From assembly GCF_002000985.1 (NCBI RefSeq), contig NZ_CP018822.1:452001-516000 (forward strand): a stretch of 64,000 bases of DNA. The letters are read 5' to 3'. Under the pieces are notes generated by a model that saw nothing but the letters and a program-made list of their open reading frames with translations, searched no databases and was not told the origin of the DNA. Numbering within the stretch: the stretch's first letter is position 1; each line of letters begins with the position of its first letter. Source of the DNA: Streptococcus gallolyticus subsp. gallolyticus DSM 16831 (GTDB lineage Bacteria; Bacillota; Bacilli; Lactobacillales; Streptococcaceae). Below are positions 18,607 through 30,135 of the stretch, one piece after another. Made by a program: the position numbers and the translations under genes.

Positions 18607-20460
18607 TTATTTCTCTAATTCTAAAATCAAATCACCAGTTTGGCTAAATTGATTGTCGTGTTTAATGATTTGATTATAATTAGAACCGTTTGTAATGATG
18701 ACCATTGTTTGGCTAGAGTAGCCAGCGTTTTCAATAGCTACTTTATCAAATGAAATTAATTTGTCACCTTTTGTGACGGAATCTCCTTGCTTAACGAAGG
18801 CTTTAAATCCTTCTCCGTTGAGATCTACGGTATTGATACCAATATGAATGAGAATCTCTGCTCCCATGTCTGAGACAAGTCCAATAGCATGTTTAGTTGG
18901 AAAGAGAGTTGCGATAGTACCATCAAATGGGGCATAGACATCGGTTGCTTCTGGTAAGATAACAACACCGTCTCCCATAACTTTTGATGCAAAAACTTCA
19001 TCTTCAGCTTTTTCAATAGGGAGAACTTCACCAGTCAATGGAGACATGACTTCTTGACCTGTAATGACAGGAGCTTGTGTTGTATCAAGGTTGTCAGTAG
19101 TTTCTTCTTTTTCGAAGTGTTTGGCAAGGACAAAGGTAATAATAGCAGTTGAAATGATGCTAATGACAATAGCAATGATAATATTGTAAAAATAAGTCAT
19201 TGTGTTATCACCAATATAGAGAAGAACTGCTGGAAGTCCAGAAGAACCAGTCGCAAATCGGTGAGCATGTGTTAAACCAGCATAAAGACCACCAAGTCCT
19301 CCACCAATCATTGAAGCAATCAATGGGTAGCGTTTGGGTAGATTAACACCATAAAGAAGAGGTTCGGTAATTCCCATGTAGGCTGTGATAGAACCAGGAA
19401 TAGCTGTTTCTTTGGTTGTTTTATCCTTTGTTACGAAAGCAACGACTGCACCAGCTGTTGCTTGTGCCATATTTGAACAGACACACCCAGGACCAAAGAT
19501 TGAGTCATAACCTAGTTGAGACATTTGCATGATTCCAAGTGGGGCAACACCGTTATGGATACCAAACATCACCATAATCGGTAAGAATGTTCCAATGATT
19601 AAAGCAGGTGCCCAGCTTGCATTTTCTGCTAAGAATGTGAAAACGGTAGCTAAGTAATTTCCGACAATGGCTCCAATTGGCCCAAGAACTGAGAAGGCTA
19701 ATGTTCCCATGATAAGGAAAGTTAGCATTGGAACAAAAACAATATTGATTGATTTTGGAATGTGTTTGTTTAAGAATTTCTCAACATAAGATTGGACAAA
19801 AATGATGAGAATAATAGGGATAACACTTGAACCATAACTTGCTAGTGTAAATGGAATGACGTTAAAGAAGTTGACAGCGTCTCCAGCAGTCACAAGCGCC
19901 GACCAATTTGGATGTAAAAGCATGGCAGCGACACCTGCAGCTAAAATAGGGTTACATTTGAGTTTTTGTGCCTGAGTAAAGGCAATGAGAATTGGTAAGA
20001 AGTAAAATACACCATCTGCAAATACATTAAGCATGTAATAGGTTTGTGAATCAGTGGTGATGACATTGAAAACGACAAGAAGTGCTAAAACAGCTTTTAC
20101 CATACCAGCCCCAGAGAGTGCGGGGATGATTGGTTGGAAAGTTCCTGCGACAAAATCAATGATAGTATCAAAAATGCCTTTTTTCTCTTGGGTAGTAGTA
20201 TCTTGTGATATTTCAACGAGCTTTTCAATTTCTTCAAAGACATCTGCAACGTGTGTTCCGATGACGATTTGGTATTGTCCAGCATTGATAATAACCTTTG
20301 TTACGCCGTCGAGCTTTTCAAGAGCTTCGGTGTCAGCTTTTAGGTTATCAACAAGCGTAAAGCGTAGTCGTGTTTGACAATGATAAACGTTAGCAACATT
20401 TTCTTTACCACCAACTAAGGCAATAATTTGGGTAGCCAATGTTTGATATTCTTTTGACAT
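18607..20460 (-). CDS. bglP: Beta-glucoside-type PTS EIIBCA transporter
   Basis: A 617-residue three-domain PTS permease. The IIB domain has C28 in 'VYHCQTRLRF'. The IIC membrane domain spans about residues 100-450 with 'GITEPLLYGVNLPKRYPL'. The C-terminal Crr-like IIA domain (about 480-617) has 'ILIHIGINTVDL' with its phospho-histidine. It imports and phosphorylates a beta-glucoside (cellobiose, arbutin or salicin class). The start at 20460 is preceded by GGGAG at 7 bases; the longer frame is unsupported. The divergent phospho-beta-glucosidase and RpiR regulator complete the locus. Confidence 0.88.
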   Translation of the reverse strand: MSKEYQTLATQIIALVGGKENVANVYHCQTRLRFTLVDNLKADTEALEKLDGVTKVIINAGQYQIVIGTHVADVFEEIEKLVEISQDTTTQEKKGIFDTIIDFVAGTFQPIIPALSGAGMVKAVLALLVVFNVITTDSQTYYMLNVFADGVFYFLPILIAFTQAQKLKCNPILAAGVAAMLLHPNWSALVTAGDAVNFFNVIPFTLASYGSSVIPIILIIFVQSYVEKFLNKHIPKSINIVFVPMLTFLIMGTLAFSVLGPIGAIVGNYLATVFTFLAENASWAPALIIGTFLPIMVMFGIHNGVAPLGIMQMSQLGYDSIFGPGCVCSNMAQATAGAVVAFVTKDKTTKETAIPGSITAYMGITEPLLYGVNLPKRYPLIASMIGGGLGGLYAGLTHAHRFATGSSGLPAVLLYIGDNTMTYFYNIIIAIVISIISTAIITFVLAKHFEKEETTDNLDTTQAPVITGQEVMSPLTGEVLPIEKAEDEVFASKVMGDGVVILPEATDVYAPFDGTIATLFPTKHAIGLVSDMGAEILIHIGINTVDLNGEGFKAFVKQGDSVTKGDKLISFDKVAIENAGYSSQTMVIITNGSNYNQIIKHDNQFSQTGDLILELEK

Positions 20461-20561
20461 AATCTTGTCTCCCTTTTGTTTTTTCGAGATAAGATTATCA
20501 CAGCAAAAAAGCCCTTTCAAGACTTAGGAAAGGGGATGGAAAAAGGTTTCATTTTCATAAA

Positions 20562-20575
20562 TGGTAGCGCTTTAA
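20562..20575 (-). promoter_or_regulatory. cre-like site upstream of bglP
   Basis: Minus strand TTAAAGCGCTACCA matches 12 of 14 cre consensus positions. It lies about 100 bases upstream of the PTS start and next to an RpiR-type palindrome, fitting catabolite repression by CcpA. Confidence 0.55.
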
Positions 20576-20578
20576 AAA

Positions 20579-20593
20579 TGAAATTTTATTTCA
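20579..20593. promoter_or_regulatory. RpiR-family operator candidate 1
   Basis: The palindrome TGAAATTTTATTTCA. A near-identical copy lies upstream of the regulator gene at 21482-21496, so the pair probably marks the binding sites of the local RpiR/MurR regulator. Confidence 0.6.
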
Positions 20594-20595
20594 AG

Positions 20596-21465
20596 TTATA
20601 TATGTTTATCTTGACGTCCAGTTTCTAGGAGCTCTGCCATTTTTTGTTTATAAGATAGATTTATTTCATAGTCTAATGAAAAATAAGTTGCGTAGAGGAT
20701 ATTGAGAATGAATAAGATTGACTCTTCTGAAGCAAAGCCTGAAATTTTTCCAACGATTTGCTCTCGTCCAGAAATCGGAAGCGTGAAGTCACAAAATTGT
20801 GCCAATGGTGATTTTTCTTGGCTGGTGATAGCAAGTGTTGTCACGTCGCAATCGCTAAGATGTTCCAGTAAATGATGTGGAAATTGAACAATTTGACCAG
20901 AGTAGGAAATCAAAATAGCTAAATCTTCAGATGTTAAGGATAGAGAAGTCAAGCCCATTTCGTCATTACGTGGAACTTCAATAATTTTCCCAATACCAGC
21001 CATACGTCGTCGGAAAACTTCGGCTAAAATATTATTAGGACTGATACCAAAAATGGCGACACGTTTTGCTTTTTTGATGGAATAGGCCGCTTGTGTTAGT
21101 AGAGCATCATCTAGTAGAGCTAAGCTATCCTCAATACTTGCTATTTGAAGTTGTGCAATCTTTCTTGCTAAGGTCAGATTATCATCGTTTTTGGTAAAGG
21201 GAACATCTGGGTCAACATCAGAAAAATAATGATTCTCTTGATGAATTTCTTCCATTAGAGGCACTAAAAATTCTTTCCAACCAGAAAATCCCAAAGATTT
21301 AGCAAAGCGAACTAAGGACGATTTTGAAATATACGCTTGATTTTGAATATCATCTAGTGTTAAATGAGCTAACTCTGTTTTATGAGTCAAAATAAAGTTT
21401 GCAATGTCTTTTTTGGAATCTTTACGTGTCTGAGCTAGATACTCAATATCTTGTAATAGTGTCAT
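20596..21465 (-). CDS. RpiR/MurR-family transcriptional regulator
   Basis: A 289-residue regulator with an N-terminal HTH_6 domain (residues about 1-77, 'NQAYISKSSLVRFAKSLGF') and a C-terminal SIS sugar-phosphate isomerase-like domain (about 110-260, 'RVAIFGISPNNILAEVFRRR', 'ILISYSGQ'). It should sense a phosphorylated sugar and control bglP and the divergent glucosidase. The start at 21465 has AAAGGA about 6 bases upstream. Its own promoter region carries a TGAAA-N5-TTTCA palindrome, so it may regulate itself. Confidence 0.85.
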   Translation of the reverse strand: MTLLQDIEYLAQTRKDSKKDIANFILTHKTELAHLTLDDIQNQAYISKSSLVRFAKSLGFSGWKEFLVPLMEEIHQENHYFSDVDPDVPFTKNDDNLTLARKIAQLQIASIEDSLALLDDALLTQAAYSIKKAKRVAIFGISPNNILAEVFRRRMAGIGKIIEVPRNDEMGLTSLSLTSEDLAILISYSGQIVQFPHHLLEHLSDCDVTTLAITSQEKSPLAQFCDFTLPISGREQIVGKISGFASEESILFILNILYATYFSLDYEINLSYKQKMAELLETGRQDKHI

Positions 21466-21481
21466 AAAAAATCCTTTCTGA

Positions 21482-21496
21482 TGAAATTTTGTTTCA
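21482..21496. promoter_or_regulatory. RpiR-family operator candidate 2
   Basis: The palindrome TGAAATTTTGTTTCA sits 17 bases upstream of the regulator start, in the divergent region shared with the glucosidase gene. Two direct repeats AAGTCGTTTT (21538-21547 and 21558-21567, 20-bp pitch) lie on the glucosidase side. Confidence 0.6.
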
Positions 21497-21521
21497 GCTT
21501 TTTCTAGTTGACTTAATTTAA

Positions 21522-23039
<1,518 letters not shown>

Positions 23040-23105
23040 TCCCTTTCAAAATCTCCTAAAGGGTATTGTGTTAAAAATCCCATTGATTTCGTAATAAAGC
23101 TAATA

Positions 23106-23131
23106 AAAACAGTTCCTCGGACTGTTTTTTT
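23106..23131 (+). terminator. Intrinsic terminator before proB
   Basis: AAAACAGT and ACTGTTTT pair around a 7-nt loop, followed by TTTT. It separates bglA from proBA. Confidence 0.8.
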
Positions 23132-23135
23132 AGTG

Positions 23136-23141
23136 TATAAT
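23136..23141 (+). promoter_or_regulatory. proB -10 box, very close to the start codon
   Basis: TATAAT ends only 6 bases before the proB ATG at 23148, so transcription would begin at or next to the start codon. No clear -35 is visible because the terminator stem occupies that position. Confidence 0.55.
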
Positions 23142-23147
23142 AGGCAT

Positions 23148-23951
23148 ATGAAACGAAATTTTGAAACTGTTAATCGAATTGTTATAAAAATTGGGACAAG
23201 CTCGCTTGTCATGCCAAATGGCAAAATTAATCTTGAAAAAATTGACCAACTAGCTTTTGTTATCTCTAGCTTGATGAATAAAGGAAAAGATGTTATTTTG
23301 GTGTCATCTGGTGCCATGGGTTTTGGGCTCAATGTGTTAAATATGGACAAACGTCCGACAGAAATTGCACGTCAACAGGCGGTGTCAAGTGTTGGGCAGG
23401 TTGCCATGATGAGCCTTTATTCTCAAATCTTTTCGCATTATCAGACAGAAGTTAGTCAGCTGTTGATTACACGTGATGTTATTGAATATCCTGAAAGCTT
23501 AGAAAATTTCACTAATGCCTTTGAAATGTTATTAACAATGGGAATTGTGCCAATCGTTAACGAAAACGATGCTATTAGCGTTGATGAAATGGACCACACA
23601 ACAAAATTTGGTGATAATGACCGACTTTCAGCGATTGTAGCCAAGGTAACCAAAGCAGATTTGTTAATCATGTTATCAGATATTGACGGACTTTACGATA
23701 AAAATCCAAATATCTATGATGATGCCAAACTTCGCGAACACGTTACTGAAATTACGGACGAAATCATTAAATCAGCGGGCGGTGCTGGAAGTAAATTTGG
23801 CACGGGAGGCATGCTCAGCAAGATTAAGAGTGCTCAAATGATTTTTGACAATAACAGTCAGATGATTTTGATGAACGGTGCAAATCCGCGTGATATTTTA
23901 AAAGCTCTAGAAGGTGCTAATATTGGAACGTGGTTTTCACAAGTGAATTAA
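23148..23951 (+). CDS. proB: Glutamate 5-kinase
   Basis: A 267-residue kinase that phosphorylates glutamate in the first step of proline synthesis. '[12 protein letters not shown]' and '[12 protein letters not shown]' form the nucleotide-binding core; '[12 protein letters not shown]' and '[10 protein letters not shown]' bind substrate. The PUA domain is absent, as in other short streptococcal ProB. The ATG at 23148 gives the conserved N terminus but has no Shine-Dalgarno, and the promoter -10 is 6 bases away. proA follows 14 bases downstream. Confidence 0.94.
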   Translation: MKRNFETVNRIVIKIGTSSLVMPNGKINLEKIDQLAFVISSLMNKGKDVILVSSGAMGFGLNVLNMDKRPTEIARQQAVSSVGQVAMMSLYSQIFSHYQTEVSQLLITRDVIEYPESLENFTNAFEMLLTMGIVPIVNENDAISVDEMDHTTKFGDNDRLSAIVAKVTKADLLIMLSDIDGLYDKNPNIYDDAKLREHVTEITDEIIKSAGGAGSKFGTGGMLSKIKSAQMIFDNNSQMILMNGANPRDILKALEGANIGTWFSQVN

Positions 23952-23965
23952 AAGGAGGACCAAAG

Positions 23966-25216
23966 ATGGGCTATATTGATGAATTAGGTAAAAATGCTAA
24001 AGTAGCTAGCCAAAGTCTGGTAAAGCTTGGAACTGCTGAAAAAAATCAGATTTTAGGACAAGTTGCGGATGCTCTGCTTGCAGAGACAGACTATATTTTG
24101 GCTGAAAATGCATGTGATGTTGACCAAGCACAGGAAAATGGTATTTCGCCTGTTATGGTTGACCGTTTGCGTCTAGATGCTAAGCGTATTGAGGGGATTG
24201 TTGAGGGCGTCCGTCAAGTTGCGGATTTGCAAGACCCGATTGGTCAGGTTGTCCGTGGTTATACCAATCTTGATGGCTTGAAAATCGTTCAAAAACGTGT
24301 ACCACTTGGCGTGATTGCCATGATTTTTGAAAGCCGTCCAAATGTATCTGTTGATGCTTTCAGCCTTGCTTTTAAAACAAGTAATGCTATTATTTTGCGT
24401 GGTGGTCGCGATGCCATTCATTCTAATACAGCCCTTGTGACGGTTATCCGAAAAACTCTTGCTAAAGCAGGTGTAAATGAAAACGTCGTCCAGCTTGTTG
24501 AGGATACTAGCCATGCCGTTGCTGAAGAATTAATGCAAGCTGTTGATTATGTTGATGTTCTTATCCCACGTGGTGGAGCTCGTTTAATTCAAACGGTCAA
24601 AGAAAAATCAAAAGTTCCTGTTATTGAAACAGGTGTCGGAAATGTTCACATTTACGTTGATGATTCGGCTGACCTTGATATGGCAACGAAGATTGTGATT
24701 AATGCCAAAACGCAACGTCCAAGTGTTTGTAATGCTGCAGAAAGCTTGCTTGTTCACAAAGCGGTAGCAAAAACATTCTTACCACAGTTAGAAGAAGCAA
24801 TTGCGAAAGTTCATGCTGTTGAATTTCGTGCAGATGATAAAGCGCTAGCTATTTTCAAAAATGCAGTAGCAGCCACAGATGAGGATTACGGTACAGAATT
24901 TTCAGATTATGTCATGTCTGTCAAAGTGGTTGATTCTGTTGATGACGCTATTGATTGGGTGAATCGTTACACGACTCATCATTCAGAAGCTATTATCACC
25001 AAAGACCTTGAACACGCTGAACGTTTCCAAGATGAAGTGGATGCGGCTGCGGTTTACGTCAATGCCTCAACACGCTTCACAGACGGTTTTGTCTTTGGAT
25101 TGGGTGCAGAAATTGGTATTTCAACACAAAAACTGCATGCGCGTGGTCCAATGGGCTTGGAAGCTTTGACAAGCACAAAATTTTACATTAATGGTAAAGG
25201 ACAAATTCGAGAATAA
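23966..25216 (+). CDS. proA: Gamma-glutamyl phosphate reductase
   Basis: A 416-residue NADPH-dependent reductase of the aldehyde dehydrogenase fold, the second step of proline synthesis. '[19 protein letters not shown]' and the catalytic cysteine in '[15 protein letters not shown]' are visible. '[20 protein letters not shown]' is the typical C-terminal region. The start at 23966 follows AAAGGAGG, with '[12 protein letters not shown]'. It is co-transcribed with proB. Confidence 0.95.
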   Translation: MGYIDELGKNAKVASQSLVKLGTAEKNQILGQVADALLAETDYILAENACDVDQAQENGISPVMVDRLRLDAKRIEGIVEGVRQVADLQDPIGQVVRGYTNLDGLKIVQKRVPLGVIAMIFESRPNVSVDAFSLAFKTSNAIILRGGRDAIHSNTALVTVIRKTLAKAGVNENVVQLVEDTSHAVAEELMQAVDYVDVLIPRGGARLIQTVKEKSKVPVIETGVGNVHIYVDDSADLDMATKIVINAKTQRPSVCNAAESLLVHKAVAKTFLPQLEEAIAKVHAVEFRADDKALAIFKNAVAATDEDYGTEFSDYVMSVKVVDSVDDAIDWVNRYTTHHSEAIITKDLEHAERFQDEVDAAAVYVNASTRFTDGFVFGLGAEIGISTQKLHARGPMGLEALTSTKFYINGKGQIRE

Positions 25217-25276
25217 TTGATTTTTGCTTACTGCTTGTCCTTATGCAGATGGCAGCCTTTACAATAAAAAACATTA

Positions 25277-25309
25277 CCAAAAGCTTGATATTATCAGCTT
25301 TTGGTTTTT
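25277..25309 (+). terminator. Intrinsic terminator after proBA
   Basis: CCAAAAGCT and AGCTTTTGG form a perfect 9-bp stem with a 10-nt loop and a TTTTT tail. Confidence 0.9.
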
Positions 25310-25350
25310 GTATTTCTGGTGGAGGTTTTAAGGAAGAATCTTATGATTTA

Positions 25351-25359
25351 TGATATAAT
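25351..25359 (+). promoter_or_regulatory. Extended -10 promoter of rsmH, adjacent to its ATG
   Basis: TGATATAAT ends 7 bases before ATG 25367, the same geometry as at proB. This predicts a leaderless or nearly leaderless transcript for the cell-wall cluster. Confidence 0.55.
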
Positions 25360-25366
25360 GAAAGGT

Positions 25367-26317
25367 ATGACAACAGATTTTCATCATATTACAGTGCTTC
25401 TACATGAAACCGTTGATATGCTTGATATCAAGCCTGATGGTATCTATGTAGATGCAACGCTTGGTGGGGCGGGGCACAGTGAGTACCTGCTTTCTAAGCT
25501 TGGACCGACTGGTCATCTTTACGCGTTTGACCAAGACCAGACGGCTATTGATAATGCACAAATTCGTTTAAAAGACTATATTGAAAAAGGACAAGTCACT
25601 TTTATCAAGGATAATTTCAGAAACCTAGCTTCCAATTTGGCGTCTCATGGTGTGACTGAAATTGATGGTATTTTGTATGACCTTGGGGTGTCAAGCCCAC
25701 AATTGGATGAGCGCGAGCGTGGCTTTTCGTATAAAAAAGATGCGCCTTTAGACATGCGTATGAATCGTGACCAAGATTTGTCAGCTTATGACGTGGTTAA
25801 CACTTATGATTATCATGACTTGGTTCGTATTTTTTTCAAGTATGGTGAGGACAAATTCTCAAAACAAATTGCACGTAAAATTGAGCAGGCGCGAAAAGTT
25901 AAGCCGATTGAGACAACGACAGAATTAGCAGAAATCATTAAATCTGCTAAGCCTGCTAAGGAACTCAAGAAAAAAGGACATCCTGCGAAGCAGATTTTCC
26001 AAGCCATTCGTATTGAAGTCAATGATGAGCTCGGTGTGGCAGATGAGTCTATCCAACAAGCTATTGAGTTATTGGCAGTTGATGGGCGCATTTCAGTGAT
26101 TACTTTCCATTCTTTGGAAGACCGTTTGACAAAACAATTATTCAAAGAAGCTTCTACCGTAGATGTGCCGAAAGGGTTGCCTTTTATTCCTGAGGATATG
26201 CAACCTAAGCTTGCTTTGGTTAATCGAAAACCTATTTTGCCAAGCGAAGAAGAGTTAGAAGTCAATAATCGTTCTCACTCAGCCAAGCTCCGTGTGGCTA
26301 GAAAGGTTCGTAAATAA
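25367..26317 (+). CDS. rsmH: 16S rRNA (cytosine1402-N4)-methyltransferase
   Basis: A 316-residue SAM-dependent methyltransferase (MraW) that modifies C1402 of 16S rRNA and heads the division/cell-wall cluster. '[16 protein letters not shown]' is the SAM motif, and '[20 protein letters not shown]' and 'PLDMRMN' are conserved. ATG 25367 gives the family's N terminus '[14 protein letters not shown]'. The alternative ATG 25358 would overlap the -10 box. ftsL starts 2 bases after the stop. Confidence 0.95.
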   Translation: MTTDFHHITVLLHETVDMLDIKPDGIYVDATLGGAGHSEYLLSKLGPTGHLYAFDQDQTAIDNAQIRLKDYIEKGQVTFIKDNFRNLASNLASHGVTEIDGILYDLGVSSPQLDERERGFSYKKDAPLDMRMNRDQDLSAYDVVNTYDYHDLVRIFFKYGEDKFSKQIARKIEQARKVKPIETTTELAEIIKSAKPAKELKKKGHPAKQIFQAIRIEVNDELGVADESIQQAIELLAVDGRISVITFHSLEDRLTKQLFKEASTVDVPKGLPFIPEDMQPKLALVNRKPILPSEEELEVNNRSHSAKLRVARKVRK

Positions 26318-26319
26318 TT

Positions 26320-26643
26320 ATGACAGATAAACATCGTAACGAAGCTATTTCTAATGCGCTTAAAAGACGGATTAGAAAATTTTCGAGAATTGAAAAAGTT
26401 TTTTATGGTTCTATTATTTTGACGGCTATTACCATGGCTGTTAGTATTATTTACCTACAGAGCCGTAATCTACAAGTGCAACAAGAAATCACAAATCTTA
26501 ATAGTCAGATAAGTGATATGCAGACAGATTATGATAATGCTAAACAAGAGGTTAACGAATTAACAAGTCGTGACCGTATTGAACAAATAGCAGGAAATGC
26601 AGGCTTGACTAGCCAACAGGATAATATTAAACAGGTGGAGTAA
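26320..26643 (+). CDS. ftsL: Cell division protein FtsL
   Basis: A 107-residue bitopic protein: a short basic cytoplasmic tail, one membrane helix (about residues 24-44) and an extracytoplasmic coiled coil ('VQQEITNLNSQISDMQTDYD'). It forms the DivIB-DivIC-FtsL complex that activates septal wall synthesis. Its place between rsmH and pbp2X is diagnostic. Confidence 0.92.
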   Translation: MTDKHRNEAISNALKRRIRKFSRIEKVFYGSIILTAITMAVSIIYLQSRNLQVQQEITNLNSQISDMQTDYDNAKQEVNELTSRDRIEQIAGNAGLTSQQDNIKQVE

Positions 26644-26652
26644 AAATAGTCT

Positions 26653-28917
26653 ATGAAGAAATTAATGAACCGTTTTTTAGACTATGTGGTAAAGGATAGA
26701 CGAACGCCCAACAAAAACCGTGAGCGCGTTGGTCAGAATTTGATGATTCTGGCGGTCTTCCTTTTCTTTGTGTTTGTTATCAATTTTGCCATTATTATTG
26801 GGACAGATACAAAGTTCGGACACAATTTGTCAACAGAAGCGTCAGAAGTTTATCAACAGACAGTAACCGTTCAGGCTAAACGTGGTACGATTTATGACCG
26901 TAATGGTGTTGCTCTTGCGGAGGATTCAACAACTTACAGTATCTATGCCATTATTTCAACATCTTATGTTTCATCAACAGGTGAAAAGCTTTATGTCAAA
27001 AAATCTCAGTATGAGAAAGTGGCAGAGATTTTAAATGAACAGCTTGGAATTGACAAGGATGAAGTGCTGAGTCAGCTAAAACAAGATGGGCTTTTCCAAG
27101 TTTCTTTCGGAAGTTCAGGTTCTGGGCTGTCATACAGTACAAAATCAGCTATTGAAACGGCTATGGACGAAGCTGGCATTAAAGGAATTGGTTTCACTTC
27201 AACGCCCGGACGTATGTATCCAAATGGTATTTTTGCTTCACAATTCCTTGGTTTGACACAATTAAAAGAAAATAAAGATGGCACATCAAGTCTTGTAGGA
27301 ACATCAGGTCTTGAAGCAGCTTTAGATGATATTTTGTCAGGTACAGATGGTAAAGTGACTTATCAAAAAGATAAAAATGGTAATCTGTTACTTGGTACTG
27401 AAACAACGGTTAAACAAGCTGTCGATGGGAAAGACGTTTACACAACACTTTCTGAACCATTGCAATCTTACTTGGAGTCTCAAATGGATATCTTCCAAAA
27501 TGAAGCCCAAGGAACGTATGCTAGTGCCACAGTTGTTAATGCAAAAACCGGTGAAATTTTAGCAACGACACAACGTCCAACTTACAATGCGCAAACCTTG
27601 GATGGTTATAGTGAGGATAATCTAAAAACTTGGAACACCTTACTCTATCAAAACTATTATGAACCAGGGTCAACCATGAAAGTCATGACCCTTGCTTCAG
27701 CAATTGATGACGGTGTTTTCAATCCTAATGAGGTTATTTCAACAATCAATGGTATTACGGTTGCTGATACGACAATCAATGACTGGAACGTCAACGAAGG
27801 AATGACTTCGGTTCAGTACCTGACTTACGCGCAAGGTTTTGCTTGGTCAAGTAACGTTGCTATGACTAGCCTTGAACAAAAAATGGGGAATGACAAGTGG
27901 CTCACTTATCTTTCGCGTTTCAAATTTGGTTATCCAACACGTTTTGGTATGCTAAATGAGGACAGTGGTTTGTTACCTTCTGACAATGAAGTAACGGTAG
28001 CCATGAGCTCATTTGGTCAAGGGATTGGTGTTACACAAGTGCAAATGTTGCGTGCCTTTACAGCTATCTCTAATGGTGGTGTCATGCTAGAGCCGCAGTT
28101 CATTAGTCAGATTTACGATCCAAATACGAATTCGGCACGTGTAGCGACATCAGAAGTTGTTGGTAATCCTGTTTCAGAAGATGCTGCTGATCAAACACTT
28201 GATTACATGGTAACTGTTGGTACCGATTCACAATATGGTACATTGTATAACAGCACAACAGGTCAACCATATATCCAAGTTGGTGACTATTCCGTCGCTG
28301 TGAAATCTGGTACTGCCCAAATTGCTGCTTCGGCCGAAGACGGTGGTGGGTACTTAACTGGAGATAATGATTACATTTACTCAGTTGTTGCGATTGTGCC
28401 ATCAGATGACCCAGAATTTATCATGTATGTAACGCTTCAACAACCATCTGAAAAATTCAGAGCTATGTATTGGCAAGATGTTGTCAATCCTGTACTTGAA
28501 AGGGCGATGATGATTAAAGATACCTTGACTAGTACAGCGGTAACGGGAACTGATACAGAAACCGAATATACACTAAAAGATTATATCGGTGAAAGCCCAG
28601 GAGATACAGCCCAAGAACTTCGTGATAACCTTGTACAACCAGTTGTTGTTGGTTCAGGTAGCAAGATTAAGAAAATGTCTAAAAAAGTCGGAAGCAACCT
28701 TTCTGCTAATGAGCAAATCTTACTTTGGACAGGTGATCTTGAAACAGTGCCAGATATGTATGGTTGGACGAAAGAAAATGTTGAAAAATTTGCTAAATGG
28801 ACTGGAATTAAGATAACCTTTAAGGGTTCCGATTCGGGAACAGTCACGAAACAAAGTGTCGAATCCGAAACAGATATCGACGGTGTTAAAAAAATTACAA
28901 TTACTCTAGGAGAATAA
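26653..28917 (+). CDS. pbp2X: Penicillin-binding protein 2X
   Basis: A 754-residue class B PBP, the septal transpeptidase and a main beta-lactam target. It has an N-terminal membrane anchor (about residues 27-47), a dimerisation domain with 'RGTIYDRNGVALAED', and a transpeptidase domain with 'PGSTMKVM' (SxxK), 'SSNVAM' (SxN) and 'VKSGTAQ' (KSG). Two C-terminal PASTA repeats follow. A GGAG lies about 13 bases before the ATG, a little far. It is co-transcribed with ftsL and mraY. Confidence 0.94.
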   Translation: MKKLMNRFLDYVVKDRRTPNKNRERVGQNLMILAVFLFFVFVINFAIIIGTDTKFGHNLSTEASEVYQQTVTVQAKRGTIYDRNGVALAEDSTTYSIYAIISTSYVSSTGEKLYVKKSQYEKVAEILNEQLGIDKDEVLSQLKQDGLFQVSFGSSGSGLSYSTKSAIETAMDEAGIKGIGFTSTPGRMYPNGIFASQFLGLTQLKENKDGTSSLVGTSGLEAALDDILSGTDGKVTYQKDKNGNLLLGTETTVKQAVDGKDVYTTLSEPLQSYLESQMDIFQNEAQGTYASATVVNAKTGEILATTQRPTYNAQTLDGYSEDNLKTWNTLLYQNYYEPGSTMKVMTLASAIDDGVFNPNEVISTINGITVADTTINDWNVNEGMTSVQYLTYAQGFAWSSNVAMTSLEQKMGNDKWLTYLSRFKFGYPTRFGMLNEDSGLLPSDNEVTVAMSSFGQGIGVTQVQMLRAFTAISNGGVMLEPQFISQIYDPNTNSARVATSEVVGNPVSEDAADQTLDYMVTVGTDSQYGTLYNSTTGQPYIQVGDYSVAVKSGTAQIAASAEDGGGYLTGDNDYIYSVVAIVPSDDPEFIMYVTLQQPSEKFRAMYWQDVVNPVLERAMMIKDTLTSTAVTGTDTETEYTLKDYIGESPGDTAQELRDNLVQPVVVGSGSKIKKMSKKVGSNLSANEQILLWTGDLETVPDMYGWTKENVEKFAKWTGIKITFKGSDSGTVTKQSVESETDIDGVKKITITLGE

Positions 28918-28923
28918 ACTAAG

Positions 28924-29937
28924 ATGTTTTTAAGTTTAATCGCAGGTATTGTCGCTTTTGTGTTGACAGTATTTGCCATGCCCCATTTTATCCGTATTTA
29001 CCAAATCAAGAAAATCGGTGGGCAACAAATGCACGAGGATGTCAAACAACATTTGGCTAAAGCTGGTACTCCAACCATGGGAGGAACAGTTTTTCTAACA
29101 GTCGGAATCCTTGTTAGCCTCATTTTTAGCTTGTTTGTCGAAAAGCAAAACGGTGCTTCAATGGGAGCAACGGCAGGCATTCTTTTGGTGGTTCTCATTT
29201 ATGGGATTATTGGTTTTCTTGATGATTTTTTGAAAATCTTTAAACAAATTAATGAAGGCTTGACACCTTGGCAAAAAATGAGCTTGCAAATTATTGGTGG
29301 CTTGATTTTCTATTTCGTTCATGTCCGTCCAAGCGGAACAGATGATTTAAATGTCTTTGGTTTTGACCTTCATCTTGGTATTCTTTACGTTTTCTTTGTT
29401 CTTTTCTGGGTTGTTGGTTTTTCAAACGCCGTTAATTTGACAGACGGTATTGATGGTTTGGCTTCTATTTCAGTTGCTATCAGCTTGGTTGCCTATGGAA
29501 TCATCGCCTTTGCTCAACGACAATTTGATGTCTTGTTGATTATCGTGACAATGATTGGTGCTTTGTTTGGCTTCTTTGTCTTTAACCATAAACCTGCCAA
29601 AGTCTTTATGGGTGATGTGGGAAGTCTGGCTTTAGGAGCAATGCTTGCAGCAATTTCTATTGCACTTCGCCAAGAATGGACTTTGTTAATCATTGGTATC
29701 GTTTATGTCTTTGAAACAAGTTCAGTCATGCTTCAAGTGTCATATTTCAAATACACGAAGAAAAAATATGGTGAAGGGCGTCGTATTTTCCGCATGACAC
29801 CATTCCATCATCATTTGGAACTTGGTGGTTTGACAGGAAAATCAGAAAAATGGTCAGAATGGAAAGTTGATGCTTTCTTGTGGAGTGTTGGCGCTATTGC
29901 AAGTATTTTGACCTTGATTGCACTTTACGTATTTTAA
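28924..29937 (+). CDS. mraY: Phospho-N-acetylmuramoyl-pentapeptide transferase
   Basis: A 337-residue polytopic enzyme with about ten membrane segments that makes lipid I. Catalytic aspartates are in 'GFLDDFLK' and '[12 protein letters not shown]'; '[12 protein letters not shown]' is the conserved histidine loop. It ends the rsmH-ftsL-pbp2X-mraY cluster and is followed by a terminator. Confidence 0.96.
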   Translation: MFLSLIAGIVAFVLTVFAMPHFIRIYQIKKIGGQQMHEDVKQHLAKAGTPTMGGTVFLTVGILVSLIFSLFVEKQNGASMGATAGILLVVLIYGIIGFLDDFLKIFKQINEGLTPWQKMSLQIIGGLIFYFVHVRPSGTDDLNVFGFDLHLGILYVFFVLFWVVGFSNAVNLTDGIDGLASISVAISLVAYGIIAFAQRQFDVLLIIVTMIGALFGFFVFNHKPAKVFMGDVGSLALGAMLAAISIALRQEWTLLIIGIVYVFETSSVMLQVSYFKYTKKKYGEGRRIFRMTPFHHHLELGGLTGKSEKWSEWKVDAFLWSVGAIASILTLIALYVF

Positions 29938-29943
29938 TAAATG

Positions 29944-29972
29944 AACGAGTTGGGTTTCCAGCTCGTTTTTGA
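29944..29972 (+). terminator. Intrinsic terminator after mraY
   Basis: AACGAGTTGG and CCAGCTCGTT pair with one G-U, around a GTTT loop, with T residues after. Confidence 0.85.
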
Positions 29973-29991
29973 TTCTAAATCGCAGTGTACT

Positions 29992-30021
29992 TTGCTTTAA
30001 TCACCCTTTTAATGATATAAT
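29992..30021 (+). promoter_or_regulatory. Promoter of the DEAD-box helicase, with structured leader
   Basis: TTGCTT (29992-29997), an 18-bp spacer and TGATATAAT (TATAAT 30016-30021). The leader of about 110 nt contains hairpins CCTAG/CTAGG (30043-30062) and TCAAGT/ACTTGA (30097-30111), which could respond to RNA helicase activity or cold. Confidence 0.65.
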
Positions 30022-30135
30022 AGAAAAGAATGAAAAAATTCGCCTAGTCGCTTTTGGCTAGGGATTAAACGATAAGTAAATAATATAGAGAAATTTTCAA
30101 GTGAAACTTGATGAGATAAGAAATTGAGGTAAAAC

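Noticed and set aside
23040..23066. CCCTTT/AAAGGG hairpin after bglA as terminator
   Set aside because: There is no T run after the stem; the hairpin at 23106-23131 is the better terminator.
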